Notes: generated from the sequence alone by a model not told the origin. 64,000 bases of DNA from Macropodus opercularis (GCA_030770545.1 CM061096.1:5933501-5997500), one strand, 5' to 3'. Shown: positions 50,730-64,000, counted from the first letter of the stretch. Program-made: numbers and translations.

Positions 50730-53700
50730 TTATTTATTTTTTCTGCTACTATGTGTGTGCCCTGCACGACGTTTGTTCACATCACAACGGAGTAACGATT
50801 TCAAAACATTCATGCTGTGCTTGAGCGAACGGTGGTTAAATGTGCGACAGAAACACAGTTAGCGTGGAAGAGGTTGCATGCGTCTGTCTGAAACCGATCA
50901 GGAGGAGAAGAAGGAGACCTAAGGGTCAAATCATCAATCTTCCTTTGTCCGTTAAACGAAGCAGACATTTGAGAATCAGATGTGTGTTTATTTGTGTGGT
51001 CATGTTTTTTTTTTTTTTTTTGCCAGAATTTACATATTTGGCCTGAAGTTTGATCTGCCTGATGACATAACCTGACTAAAATCCTAATTCAGGTTCCAAG
51101 CCCCAAACTAAAACCAAAGATGAGAGCTCGCAGTTTCTTATCCAAGGTATTAATGATGAGAGGAACCTGATTTATTTTTAAATCGATATTAGGTTTTCGG
51201 TTTGTAAATGATACTGTATATCAGTTTAACCTTTAGTTGAGTCATAATCATTACTAAAACTCACTTGGACCAAGCATATACAGTACTAGTTAGTTTTTGG
51301 TGGCCAAAGGTCACGGTCATGGTGGTCTGTCCTATACTTCCATCCCATTTGGTGAAGTTGACTTATGGACATTAAAAAAACTCATAAACAAAACAAATTC
51401 TAGTTCCCTCATAAAAAATAGTTTTCCAGATTCAAATGTATCTTATTCCAACTTATCCAGGCGTTTAAATCAAGACAAGAAGCAATGAGGTCGCTGAAGG
51501 TTGCCTTCATGAAGCCAGCACGTGCATACAGGCTGGAACGAAGCTACTGGAATCAGCCGTCAGCCTCCTTTTGTGCGGGACTGTGAAACTGCTTCGTTGC
51601 TTTAATTAAAGCAGCTGTAGCGTCGGCCCACTTCTCAACTCTTCTGTCATGGGATTGTGAGTGTGTTAACTAAAACTCAAGCTAGAGTCTAGAAGAAACC
51701 GCGTAACGCAACGTGTAGAACGGTAAAGGCTCTTTAGTGTTTTGTGGCATCTACAGAAGCAAGTGCATGTGGAAACACACACCAATGAGCCGCATTCCTT
51801 GGCGAATGAGAGTAAAGTAGCAGCTTGTTGAATTAAGGCCATATTGGATTTACCACATCAAGTTATTTACCCCATGTTAAGAACGTATCAAAGTGACTGG
51901 ACCCAAACTGGAACTTTTTGTAAGAAAGTTGAACTGATTTGAAAACGCGGAACTAACGTAACCTTGATGCGATTCCTCTCCTGGCTGCGCCGTGATGTGT
52001 TTTATTATGTTTGTGTTGCATTATTCTCTCTGTTCAGACATAACTGAACTCTGCTTAATGGACTAACCTGCCAAATTCACAGCAGCACTAAAACAAAGGA
52101 CCTGCTGTTTCAAAAATGATTGAGCCATGACTTGTCAGCAAGAATCTACTTTCGCCCTTGAATGCTAATTACGCGATGTTTATGCAAAGTCACGTACGCG
52201 CTCCCAAAGGATCTTCGGCGGGATTGCCAAACTCTAAAAACAAATCTTAACATGTTGTCAGCATAACAATGTCAATAAAATGACATTTCACTTTTTGTGG
52301 CAGTGAGACACTTTTTATTCCCCGAACAGGAAAAGCATCAATAAGATCCCCCCCCAGCGATCCACATTATCTAAATCTGTGACACACTTTCTACAATCAG
52401 CCTGACAGCTGCCCTAAAACAAATTAAAATGTATGAACTGAAAATGCTAATGCAATGCAGCTCATTTGGAAAAAGAAACAACAAAAAAACTTATGAGTTG
52501 TTAAGTGTTTGCTGGTAATATTGTTCACACTGTGTAGGGCAAACCTAGAGGCGCATTTGAATAATACTTAAAACTGAAATTTTATTAGCAACTTTCTGCC
52601 ATGAAACTTTTGTTTTGGTTGCTGATTTCTGTCCTCTCTGTGCTTCATAGCTAGTTTGTGACTTCATGAATTGAGGATGGGGACGTGCTCCTTATGGAAT
52701 CATTTCGTATTCGAGCCTCTTTTCGAGTGATTGGGGGTCCTGACCTCTTTTTGCCGCAGTCGCAGGCGCTCGCACATTCGACGCTCAAAGCAGCTGATTA
52801 CGGGCTGGTTACTTGTGTACTGATGACCTAATTAAGTTTAAAATTAGTTGTTGTTGGGCCATGACAGGGAGCAATGAGGAAAAATGCAGCACAGGGGCTT
52901 CTGAGTTCAAAGTAATTACTGCAGCCCTTAATAGCCAATACCATTATTTAACCATTATTCAGAGTAATTTTGCTGACTCACCTTCTTTCCTTTAACCTGG
53001 TAGCAGCTAAGGGTTGGGAGCCTGTGGATCACTGCAAATATATCATAGAAACGAGCTCTGAGTCTGCTGTAATGTACAACAAAAATAAATCAGTTACAAA
53101 ACGGAAACATTTGCACGTATATTTGAAAGCAAATGTTCCACCAACACATTTTTTTTTTGCACCCCTGCACATCTTCAAACTTGTACTGACTCGAGGTCCT
53201 TTAACTTGAAATGATGCTTTGAATAGATAAACTGTTGAGAGTTTATTCAAGTATTTGATGTTTTTCTAGACGCCAACATACCATAACTCTCCCGTCTGTG
53301 TTGTGTGACACTAGAAACTCTTTAAGTATTAATAATTTATTTCGATAATAATGTGACTTATTAAATTATGAGTGTTCAGTCTTTTTGGTGCTTCAGAGCT
53401 CAGGTTTTGTTCATATAGAAATAATACAGAGCTGTCCGACATTTCTTGTTTTGATTTAATATTTCATTTAATATTTAAGTCCAGCTGGAATCCAAGTCAG
53501 GCGTCTAGACGTGTACCAATGTGCATTTGCAGCAGTCCAAAACTAAAGGTTACGTGTCTAAATGTCACCACATCCAAACTGCTATACGAGGGCTTTTCCA
53601 TGCTGCCCTGTACAAAACAGGATTCTGTGAGAAATGCGCTCGATGCGTTAACATCCAATGAAACCAATTTGGAAATGAAATGAGCGGAAGGCAAGGAGAG

Positions 53701-55170
53701 GAAAAAGAAAAATAAAAAAAAGAGAAGCCTGGCGAGGGAGTAGTTGGGAGGTGGTGGGGGGAGTCACTGCCGCCCACCGCTGCATGGCCCTGACACCTTG
53801 TGAAGACTGCTCATTCATCACGCGGCGCGGGGCTTGAGCCTTCGTAAATCACTGTGGATAAAGGACGCGCCATAAAGGATGGAATTGTGAAGGTAAGGGT
53901 TTTAAATCCCCCTAGATGATCTGAGATAAACACAGAGAGCTTTTTGACAGTCCCTCGTTACCGCCACAAGCGAGAGGAGCTGTCACCGCTCCCTCCTTGC
54001 CTTTCATCTCTTGGTAACAGTCTGGCTGCTAATATCCTCAATTATCTCTGCAATATGTTGCTGGGAAAAAGGGAAAGTTCCGAGGAGGCATTCACACAAT
54101 TTAAAAGTTTTAATTTGACAGCTTGTGGTGTAATGATGATTTGTGATGAGTGCAGCAGGGGGCTGCAGCCTACACCGAGTGTGTGACAAGTGATTGGGCT
54201 GGACTCAGAATGGTTTGTGGATGTCAAGACTTTCCAGATCACATGTCAGGAAGCCAAATAGATGTTTCACAGGTTGACGTGGGGGAAAAGGGCTAAATGG
54301 CCGAGGTATTTCATCCGCTGGATGTTTTTCATAGCACGGCAACTAGTTTCCCCTCCGTCATCTACGATTCACTGTCCATGTTCACATCTGCAAAGCTTCT
54401 CTTACGTTTTTTCCTTCTTGTGTCCAAAGTAAAAAGCATTAAAACAGGTTTTGGTCTGTGCTTAGCTGGGTTTTCTGATAGTGCTGCCATCCAGAGTTGC
54501 AGCTGAAGGAACAGGGAGCATTTGCATAGACAGAGCAGTCGCCCATGTGATAATGATGGCTAAGTCACTGTGCATGATCGAGACACAAAGGGCACCAGAC
54601 TGTTGCATGAAGGTTGACTCTCAGGAAATATCCTCCCACAGGTACCTAGGCAGGTAATTGTCTTTTTGCCTTTTTTCCCCCCTTGCTGATGTATATACAT
54701 AGCTTCAACTTGGAGGATAAACCAATCAATCATTCTGAGTGTCTCGGGTAATAAGTGAAAGTGATAAATCACGGCTTCGCTCTCAGGTTTATGAAATATT
54801 GTGTGTCCTGCAGGTGTGGATGCATTATCTAGCAGTCAGTGTTCCTGGTTAGAGGTGCTGGTGTCAAAGCATGTAGGCAGCACTGTGCTGCGACTAATAG
54901 GAGGATCCGCCTACAGTGGAAGTGCCTACTCCATCAAGGGCTTTGTGCCGCGCTGCAATTAGTACACAAAATATTAACATCAGGATCAGATGTGTTTCCA
55001 CCACAGCGCAACTTAAAAGTTCAAGGTAGTCCACATCGGCGTGGTCGTGTCAATCTTCTCTTTCCTGGAGTAATTGCCTCTGGTTCATTTATCTTGAATC
55101 AGTAGAAGCTGAAGGCAGGAGCCTTAGTGGCGTAATGACAGAATGCACACTTTCTTGCTCACATTAACTG

Positions 55171-55190
55171 TTTTTTTTTTTTTTTTTTTT
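55171..55190. repeat. Poly-T run, 20 bases
   Basis: Twenty consecutive T residues. On the opposite strand it could be the poly-A tail of an old retroposon, but I recognise no element body next to it. Confidence 0.9.
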
Positions 55191-58100
55191 CTTTCTTGAT
55201 AGATAAAAGTCCCAAATAATGGCTCCTGTGATGGAGTGAAACCAGGAAAACAAATTGGCCCTTTGTGATAACAACTCCCCTGTGAGCTACCCGGGCGCGA
55301 GAGATAGACAGACAACTTTGAGGAGAGTCGGGTCTGCAGCGGCTTTGCACCGGAAGGATGGATAGCGTGGATTTGTAATGGCTCCTCTGCTTTTGACAAA
55401 GTAACCCAACCTGCAACCTTCATCCTCATTGGCTGAGTGAAAGGGCATTGGCAGGGAAAGCAGCTGGAGATAAGTGAGGTCTGTCATTCTGGCTGGTACG
55501 TTATAAATTGTGGCTACCTCAATCATGTGTGTGAGACAAGAGAGCTGTCTCCTCTGACAACTGCCTTTTGACTTGACATGCAAAAAAAAAAAACCAAACC
55601 CCAACAAATTGATACAAGGCGGAGAAGGCGATATTGAATACAATGAGGGCTGAGCAAATGTGGGAGGTGATGTCTTCCTACACAACTTTTATTTAACATC
55701 ACATAATTTTGTATATTTAATTAATATGCTGTGCACACGTTTTATTCTTTAAAACGTAGGACTGATGAAAAGTTCCTGACAACCGCTAATTAAAACCCCA
55801 TGGATGCTCCAAGTTTGTCCAGATTTAGAACAGCGTGTAACTGTGTTCAGCGTGTAAATGTATCAGAATTGAACCCTCTCTTCCTCCCGTCATGACGGAA
55901 AACACTGCGTCTTAGTTGGTTGACTGGACCTTTAGCCGAGTGAAAGTCGATTCCAAAAAGCAAAAATACACCTCACGCATAAACTAAAAGTTTTGATCTG
56001 TTCTTTTGTTAAAGGGACTTCAAACCGCAGTGCGTTTTCTCAGAATTAGTTAGAATTAGCGTTGTGTTTATTCTGGAAAAGCTCCCTTTGTGAACAGTTT
56101 GGTGGTTTTAACAGTTTTATTTCTTACAGGCTATTTATTATTTTCCAAACAGAGTTTTAATAAGACAGCATTGCTATCACTGGTATAAACCCTGTCTGAC
56201 AACATGCTTTAGGAATTTGGCTGAACTGCTCCACCTGCACATGTCTTCCCGTCTCTACTCACATATGGACATTTTCTCTGTTGCTGAGTGGTGGAAATGG
56301 GAAAGAGTGGTTTTTGTTATATGTAATGCAAAAGAGATTACGCAACCTCGACTGTGTGTTTTATGTGGGAGTTATCGTGGACGAGCACAGTACTTTGTTG
56401 ATCAAAGTCACTCTGATACAGCAGAGATATTTGACAGAGGTGTTGGGCTGAGGAGATGCAGTATATGATTCCTTTTAACCCACACTCCTACCGAGTCTGT
56501 TTTTACTCTGACTATGTTCTTTTTTTGACCATATGCACAACACAAATCTCTCGTCATTGTAAACCAAAAGCTGGGCATTAGCTGCTCCTGGATAATCAAC
56601 TTATTGACGGGGGGGGGGCAGATATTTCACCTTGAAATGCTCAAGCGTAACTTTAGGATTTGAAACTTGTCGCACAGAGTGAAAGAAAACAAACAAAGTC
56701 GAAGCTAGGATTCCGCAGCGCAGCTTCCCTTAACACATGCATGCCGCTCTGTAAATGCCAAGGAATAAATTAATAAATCTACATGATAGCTCATATTAAT
56801 TAAAATGTAGTTTTCCTACTTTTAGAGCTGACGGCAGATGGGAAATTTGGCCTAAACGCTATATTTTGGCCAGTTTTTCCTCACCAAGTACAACAGAGGT
56901 TTATTAGTTCATATTCTCTATGCATCATAAAGCAGAACTTCAGAGAAATCCATACACTGTATAGCCACTGTAATGTTTCCTGACAACCATCAGAATGTCT
57001 GTTGTTAACATTCTATGAATACATTTTTAATAACTTAGGGAAAGGAGAAAGATTATGGGCCAGGGTAAAACTTGATTTAACCGAGAAGCTTTTCTTGGCC
57101 AAGCTTAACCACCCATTTGACCCTGGAGTCAAATTCAATCTGTGCAGTGATAGTTCAGGCCAGTACCTCCACTCGACTTTCCATGAGTAACTGCTGCGTT
57201 CGCTGCGAAAATACACGACGACGAAACGCATCCACTCCACTACGAAAACATAATCACTGCCTTGCTTCTTGGCTCTGGGTCTGAGTTTCCGATGCAGGTT
57301 TTGTCGGCCAGCGCTGTGACTGTGCCAAGTGCCGCTGTTGTAATCTGATCAGGTGTATAATCTGTTTCTCGTGTATTTTCTGGAATTTACGTATCCCTGC
57401 TGATTGAATCTCAGGCTCTTTGTCTTGCAGGTAAATGACTTGATCACGATGCCTCTATTGTCGTTGTACCAGTTGCTTTTAGTTAAGATACAGACTTGTA
57501 AAACTTTCCCAGCGTTACTGCAGCTTGAGTGTTGATTAAATAGGAAGAGGATACACTGGCCATCACTAATATAACGGCTCAGCGTCCTCTGGATGTGTCT
57601 TTGTATTGTTGCGAATAGCTCTGCCGCATATTCAGTCCCTTGGGTATTGTGGTCAAGTTAATATTAATGATAATGTTTATTTATTAGTAGTCTTCCTCCC
57701 ATCGCCATGACTTAGGTGTCTGTCGATGGAACGGCCTGACAGCGAGATCTGGCTCCATGTCTCGTACGGACGTACTGCACATTAATGTCTGAGGTTAACA
57801 AATCCTTTAGCAGCCCACCGTCACGCCTACACAACCACACACGCACTGGGCTGAGATAAACAATGGCTCATTTTTTTAAACTTTGGAAAAACCCCAATTA
57901 TTCTCAGAAACTTGAGGAAGGAGAAAAAAAAATGACTATGCATGAAGGTGGTCAGATGTTAGAGGTCAAAGTGGTTCCCTGATGGTTCCACATCCCCGAG
58001 CTGAGCCGAGCCTCCACTGTCACCTCCACTGCTGCTCTCCTCTCAAACAACACTCTGCATTCAATTCTTTCAGGAGAAGCCGTGCCCTTCCTACCAACAT

Positions 58101-58788
58101 ACTGATGTTTAATTCATTCCCTAAAACCCAAGGGACACTCATAACAACAACAGGAAGAAAAAAAAAAGACAAAGGAGAGATGGAGTGAGAGAGGGAGAGA
58201 TTGAAAAAGAAGAGCCAAGAAATTAGGAGGAATTAAATGTTTGCCTTGTATTAGTGACTGGAAGATGTGGAATGAATGAAGGATTCCACAAGAAGAACAA
58301 GGAGACGTTTGGGGGGAATATCAGGCACAGGAGACTCTGAGGACAAATACATCTCGTGTCCTTGTGTTTTGTTTGACTTGGGCAGTGGACATGTTGCTGG
58401 ACACCCTGACATGCTTCTTTTTAATCAGAGATTGACTAATCCATGGATTAGGGGGCTCCCCTTGGACGCCACTAAATTGGTCGGAAGGGAAGGGAAGGAG
58501 TGTGTTGAGCGCTGCGGAGGGAACTTTTGATGTGTCAGTCAGAGACTTTGGCATGGTTTGCTTTTATTGACCTTCCCGTCCTTGATTTGTGATAGATCCC
58601 CTGGTGCCTGGGTAGCTGGAGAAGGTGCTTGATAGATGCAGAAGGTTAGAGGAGGTTCAGCTTTTGAAGAATTTCCAAACGGCGGCGATCGTGATCGAGC
58701 TGCGTTCTTGTGGTTCATAACAGCGAAGGGCACTGGGCTGTGGAGCGTCTGCGGCTCTCTGAGGGTTTTAAAGATTATATTTCTGTGA

Positions 58789-58829
58789 TTTTTTTTTTTT
58801 TTTTTTTTTTGTAATTTCTTTTTTTTTTT
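58789..58829. repeat. Two poly-T runs (22 and 11 bases)
   Basis: The T runs at 58789-58810 and 58819-58829 are separated by GTAATTTC. They may reflect an old poly-A tail on the minus strand. The element body was not recognised. Confidence 0.88.
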
Positions 58830-61800
58830 GACAACAGGAAAGAAAAAAACACGTGTCAAAGGGTCCCGGGTTAGATTTTAATCCAGGATCTTACACCTAC
58901 ACAGTTGATCGCAGACAACCGATCTGCCAGGAAGTCCTGGCCCAGTCATTTTTTATTATCTTCTGCTTCCCATTCATCTTTTAGTTCAAGCTAAACGCTT
59001 CAGTGCAGTGTTAACGGATCCAAGAAAGTACACTGAGTCAGCTCTAAATATATCTCGTATGTACAGTGTGTCATTTATGGATTTATGGTTAATAATAGTC
59101 TGCTGCTCTTTCCGCTGTCACACTGGTTTCCTATCCTACTCGTGGAAAGAAGAGCATTATTCATGTTGCGGTGTTGAGACCACTATTAATGTAATGAGTC
59201 AGGCTGTTAATGTGATCCCCCCTTTCAGACACAAAGGGGATCTCTCAACCTGAGCTCTCTCAGACAGGAGACCTCTGCGCCCTACATAACAACGACGGGA
59301 CATGTCATCGCTGATTTATTTTGCCCTTGAACCTCCCAGTCACAGCACCTTGCGGGATAGCCTTTAAAAGAAGCGACCTGAGATGGAATGAATGCGACGG
59401 CACAAACTATTGAAAGTCGTGCGTTACAGCTGAAGGCTTTTAGAGGGAGCGCGCTATTTCTCACGCACAGCACAGCCCTGGGATGGGCCCATCACATAGC
59501 CTGAGATGAGTCTGGCTTGACCTGCGAGGGGGGGCGGTCGCCGTCGCCGGCCATGAGAGGAATGGCAATGGATGGCGACGGCAATGGATTCCGGATAAAT
59601 AGAAATCAATTCAAATTCAGCCAAGGCGCCGCGCCTCAATAAGGCATCGCTCCATCTACATGTAGAGTCGCAAATCATGTAATGAAGTGATAAGAATGAA
59701 TGTAATTTCATACTGTCAACACCTGTCAGACAGCACGTCATGGATGAGCTTATCATTGTGCCATTTACATCCGACGTAAACAGACCGGTTCATTCGGGTT
59801 CCGATCCGCAAACACGACTCCATGGCAACTGTCTGCAGAGGCGCATCCTCACAAGTGTTTTAAACAGCCTTATTAACTCAGCCCACTTCCTCGTGTAATT
59901 AATGTCTGCTTACAATGCGGCTAATATTCGCTATGTAACCTGTGAAGACACGCAATAATTATGTGACCGTTTGAGTGACAGAGATCAGGAAGCCAAATAG
60001 AGGTGGCCTGTCTGCAGCCTCATCAGGGGGAGCAGAGTGTTGGTCCAGGTTAATAGGCATTCTCCAGGGAGGGATTAGATGGAGTTAAAGAAAGTAAGGA
60101 GGGAGCCATTTGAATTCAGTATAATAATGTCAAATACCTTAAAAACCTTCTCCTATCATTTTCCTGCCACGGGCCATTTACAAGTTCTTGGCCCCGGCCG
60201 TTATGAAGTTCCCTGCGCAGGCATTAAAAAACTCTAAGATCCTGTGAAAGAACACTTCATCTGAGCCGGACACTCTGTAGCACTATCCAGAAATAGCCGG
60301 CCATCTGTTTCCTGCTTCGGCACCAGCCAAGCACCGAGCTGGAAAATATCTCAAAGTGACTGAGTCCTGATTGAGGATTAGAAGAAAAACAAAAGTACTG
60401 TATGTGTAGATGTTGTCGGATCCAAAGACCAGCCGCGTCTCTGGATCCTGAAAGCCAGCGCAGGCTGGAAGATGGTGGTTTCTAAGGGGAATGCCACTTG
60501 TAGTGAACTGGACCTGCGATCGATCGGGTTGTGAAGTGGCTTAGCCGTACCTCTGTGTGTCAATAGCTTTACCCTCTCCCTCAAACCTTTGATAAAACTG
60601 TGACTCATGGTGGGAAATCTGAGTCTGTTTTCACCCGTGAACCTGCCTTTATCATTATGTTTTCACTAAATCCTCTACTCAGGCAATCAAAAGTTTTATT
60701 CGGCAACCCTGAACCAGGACAAAACTCTTAGACGACTTAAAGGTTGAATTGACTGCACATTAGAATGCGCTTCACAGCCCCACAGATTGAGACAAGGATT
60801 TAATTGGCTCCATATCAGGGTTAGATAGAACTGCTGTTGACTTTTGATTAGAAAAAATAAAAGAACAAGGTGACTTGATATTGTGGTGATAAGCAAAAAT
60901 CCCAACTCGATCACATCAATATGTTTCTCCGGTGCACATAGGTGGCTCACCTTGTAACCAATGACAGTGGGCGCAGTGGCTCGCTGGCAGATAGACATCA
61001 GAGACTTCCCAGCGAGCGTGCGTCGCCATACGTTTATTGCTGTGTGTGCAGTGTCTGTTTTCCTAACAATCGTTGCAGTTATTCTGCACATACCGTCGAC
61101 TTAGAGGTCAAGCTGTGCGAAGGCATACATTTCTGGAGCACCGATGTCGGCTAATTCGCAGCGTGACATGCGGCTCTTCAAAGTAAAGGTCACCTCTGAG
61201 TAGCACTTTACGGCTTCATATCAGTTTTATAGGAAACCACTCCGCATTAGCAGGATCGGAGTCACGTTTCCCATTCGCACGTGGGACTGGTATTTATTGT
61301 GAAGCAGCTGCGTAGCTCTAAGCTTCTGTTCTTCTGTTCTTCCATTAGCTGGAATGAACCCAGGCACCTGCCAAATCGGTAATATTAATAATCACATTAA
61401 TATTGTAACGCTACATTGCTTCAATCTTGGTTTATGATGATTAGTTGTTCACATGTACTCACTTTTTTATATATACAGTATATGCACAACCGATTCTTGT
61501 TTTTTCCCACTTTATGTAACATGCGTAGCAAACTTCAATATTATATTTTGTTCTGAAGGGTTAGGTTGCTATAGCAGCAGCGAGTGTTACACTCTGTTGT
61601 CAGTCTTCCCGTCGCCATATTGACGCTGAGGTCAGAGGGGCCCATCCATGTGCAGCACCTCTTCCAGCAACAAGTGGCCTGTTTGTCTACGCTGGTTATC
61701 TGTGCTACACTCGCTGGAAATGCGAGCACGCTAGTCTCCATAGAAACTAATGTTTCCAGTAAGTCAAATAACTTGGTGCCAAATAACCCTGTTACTTCAT

Positions 61801-62694
61801 TCCAGTTTGTATTGGTTTTTATTTTGGGCACTGGAATGTCTGAGCAGTTTATTGAACAAAGTAGCAAGTGATAAATGCAGATTGGTGTTAAAGGGTTTGC
61901 CTGACTGAAGCAGGTGACTCACACAACCTCTTGCAATAAAGCAAAACAATCCTCTCCACAAAGTTCAAATCCAGCTCCAGAGGTCGTACCTGTAGCAAAG
62001 TAAAAAAAAAATCCATAGTCGGACAACTCGTCACACCCTTACGCAAAACCCCAGCGCTCACCACGGCATCACCACAGGATCTAAAGCCCCAACAGCAGGT
62101 CCAAGGTCCAAAGCAGAAACGAGGTGCAGGCGCTCAGGAAAGAGGAAGGAAGGAAAAAAGGTTGGAGGGTGTAAACCTCGAGGGTTAAACAGACTGGTGA
62201 ACGGGTGCGTTAAATCAGGACGTAAGAGGTGGGGGTGATGGGCCAGAGGCTCAGATAAGAACCGAGTGGCAAACCAGGAAGGGAAGTATGATGCCATGAC
62301 AGTGTGGAAGTGTTTTAAAAATTCAAAAATGGCCTCATAGATTGTATTATGTGGAATAAGCACATGTCGTGTTTTTTTGTTGTGGCAAACAGTTTGGGAA
62401 CATTCGCAGATAAGAGCCTGGAGTACTGCAGGATTTTACTCGGAGTGATTTTGGAGCGCAGCACCAAATGTGCTCGGCTGCTCTTTGGTCCCGTATTTTA
62501 ACAAAACATCCCCAAACCTCCGCCGCGCCGCGTTTGACAGCAGAACATTTCTTCAAATTACCGATCCGGCAGGCAAACCGTGACTTTCGTGTAAGCGCGT
62601 TTGGCGTCGTGTGTTCCTACCTGCCAAACGGTGTCTGTTGGAGAATTCCCGCTGGAATATTTACACTCTTTCTCTCTCTCCGAAATGTCCACAG

Positions 62695-62818
62695 ATAATT
62701 GCTAGAAGGAAGCGCCCAGGAAGGTCAGCCAAGAATCCTGCCGTGGGTGCCAAAGTGAAATCTACAGGACTACAATTACTTGGACAGACTGAGAGCGGCA
62801 GAGCAAAGTGAATGACAG
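62695..62818 (+). other. rbfox3: Candidate internal 5' UTR exon of rbfox3
   Basis: A 124-base block lies between a long polypyrimidine tract ending TGTCCACAG (acceptor AG at 62693-62694) and a donor GACAG|GTAGGAA (62819). Both signals are strong and on the plus strand, in line with the candidate first exon at 34152. The block contains no ATG until its last seven bases (ATGACAG, 62812-62818). That fits an untranslated exon, or one whose start codon opens a frame continuing in the next exon. One frame stays open through most of it (AKVKSTGLQLLGQTESG, then a stop), with no known domain. If rbfox3 is right, the coding exons lie beyond the right edge. A long non-coding RNA is the alternative. Confidence 0.42.
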
Positions 62819-64000
62819 GTAGGAAATAATTCATATGAATCACCTGCTGTATTATGAATAACCACCTGCTGAGAGGACATAGCGCGGTCAGTTATCCTCC
62901 GAATTGGTGCTGAATAGCTCTTTTGTCATTTGTTGGTAACTGCCTTAATTCTCTTGATAATATAATGAAATTAACCTCCGAGAACATTTCTTCCTTATGG
63001 CATTTATGAGACAAGGTTGAAGTTAGCATGCCAGCAGTCACACAATTATATTTAGATTATTCCACTCCGCTGCTGTTTGGCTTCCTCTTTTGATGTCGAC
63101 ACTTTAGAGGAGTTCTTTTCGCTGCCACTCACTATTCATAATCTTCATTTTCCCCAAAACATACAGTGTTGAATCCAACGCGAAGGGCTTCCTTTAAGAA
63201 ATTCCGGATCACTCGCGTCTGTTTTTCTATTTAAGGTCATATCTGACCTTGTAGCGAGCAGACATGAAAGGCTGTCAGTCAAGCTATCTTGCCGTCTTTG
63301 TTTCCTTGTGGTTGTCATTCTCCAGAGGAGTCAAGCAGCCACTGACTCAAATCTAGTGATTCTATGCTCCTGGCAAAATGCTTCTCTGTCCTTCTTTCTA
63401 CCAAACTCAGCAACTGCCTCGGGGTAAGGTGGAAAGAAGGTGAAAAAAAAAGTTTCAGAACAGAGCTTGGATGGTTACAGAATGTAATCAAGGCCAGTTG
63501 ATGGTTAAATACTTTTTTTTTGGTAATGAATCACTGCGTCTTAATACTCTGACCTTTAGGAGGCTTTAACCTTTCCTGTCAAACCTTACGAACAAAGAAT
63601 TCAAGAGCAAAGAATAAGCAGAGATGAGTCCGTGCTTTGGTTGACTTACACTATTATTACACTGTAATAAATATTTTGATGAGATCTTAAAAAGCAAAAG
63701 GAGAAATTTCAAACCAACAAATCCACCACCACTATCTGCATAGTTTGTTTAAAGACAACATATTTGTAGAAACTAGTGTCGATTCCCGCGGTAACTGCTG
63801 TCAGCGAGTGCCCACAGCATCAACTATTAATGCTTTAAGCTGTTTACTACTGTTTACCCATCCTGCTTACTGGCTCTCCAGCACTTTGCCTTTTCTGCCT
63901 TCATTCGTGTTATTGCTTCACTCCCTGGCTGACACGCACCTGCTCTACACTGACTGTTTTCATCCCACATTACCGAAAGACGAAGGCAGACGAATATAAC
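62819..64000 (+). other. Probable rbfox3 intron after the second exon
   Basis: AT-rich sequence without a recognised exon, repeat or RNA gene. The open frame that runs into the right edge from 63745 has no family resemblance. Confidence 0.35.

Larger units (their letters stand above)
45603..62694 (+). other. Probable rbfox3 intron 1, distal part
   Basis: No coding exon recognised. It contains (TTG)9 at 46244-46270, a TA microsatellite at 50710-50729 and long T runs at 55171-55190 and 58789-58810. Blocks at 47500-47640 and 59960-60260 look repeat-poor and may be conserved. Paired open frames on both strands at 61541-61871 lack known domains. The block ends with the polypyrimidine tract and acceptor of the exon at 62695. 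Confidence 0.35.

Noticed and set aside
53800..53900. Good donor-like GAAG|GTAAGGG at 53892
   Set aside because: No acceptor with a pyrimidine tract at a sensible distance upstream. An isolated donor is not evidence of an exon.
58859..58960. tRNA-like 'gggtcccgggttagat' string after the poly-T run
   Set aside because: No cloverleaf or paired A and B boxes could be made out. At most an unassignable SINE scrap.
61541..61871. Open frames of about 100 codons on both strands
   Set aside because: Mirror-image frames without domains. No promoter or splice sites, most likely chance.
62280..62360. Weak resemblance to a BED zinc finger start (SVWKCFKNSK)
   Set aside because: A stop interrupts it and the Cys/His spacing required for a BED finger is missing.

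Overview
This window looks like nuclear DNA from a ray-finned (probably teleost) fish. The one unmistakable gene has an exon-intron structure and encodes a vertebrate-type ENPP7 protein. Around it are long stretches of AT-rich non-coding DNA with many microsatellites and a degraded hAT transposon of a type common in fish. I cannot name the species. Nothing suggests bacterial or viral DNA, and I see no CRISPR array, operon, rRNA or tRNA gene.

Positions 1-1581 (minus strand) hold the 5' half of enpp7 (alkaline sphingomyelinase / ectonucleotide phosphodiesterase 7). Three coding exons are joined by canonical GT-AG introns in matching phase and give the first 265 residues, including six of the seven expected zinc-site residues. 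The gene runs off the left edge. Three GATA motifs lie 136-170 bases upstream of the start codon.

Positions about 1.75-33.6 kb are intergenic. They contain microsatellites, a C-terminal hAT (ZBED5/SCAND3-type) transposase relic at 15.9-16.1 kb, a long imperfect hairpin at 19.7 kb and a perfect 13-bp hairpin at 8.5 kb. They also hold a TATA box with a possible small first exon at 21.7 kb and a 25-base G run at 30.7 kb.

At about 33.7-34.15 kb (plus strand) there is a CpG-rich, CCAAT-containing promoter-like block, followed by a pyrimidine-rich stretch and a strong splice donor. At 62,695-62,818 a 124-base block is bounded by a textbook acceptor and donor on the same strand. In mammals ENPP7 lies head-to-head with RBFOX3 (the neuronal splicing factor NeuN), whose 5' untranslated region is split by very long introns. 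I therefore infer that these two blocks are non-coding 5' exons of rbfox3, and that most of 34-64 kb is its first introns. No rbfox3 coding exon is visible, so this assignment rests on synteny and splice signals only.

The 34-64 kb stretch contains several repeat-poor blocks that could be conserved enhancers, but this needs alignment to other vertebrates. I found no convincing evidence of a new multi-gene system. The best leads for something undescribed are the TATA/first-exon candidate at 21.7 kb, the 124-base exon at 62.7 kb and the hairpin at 19.7 kb.
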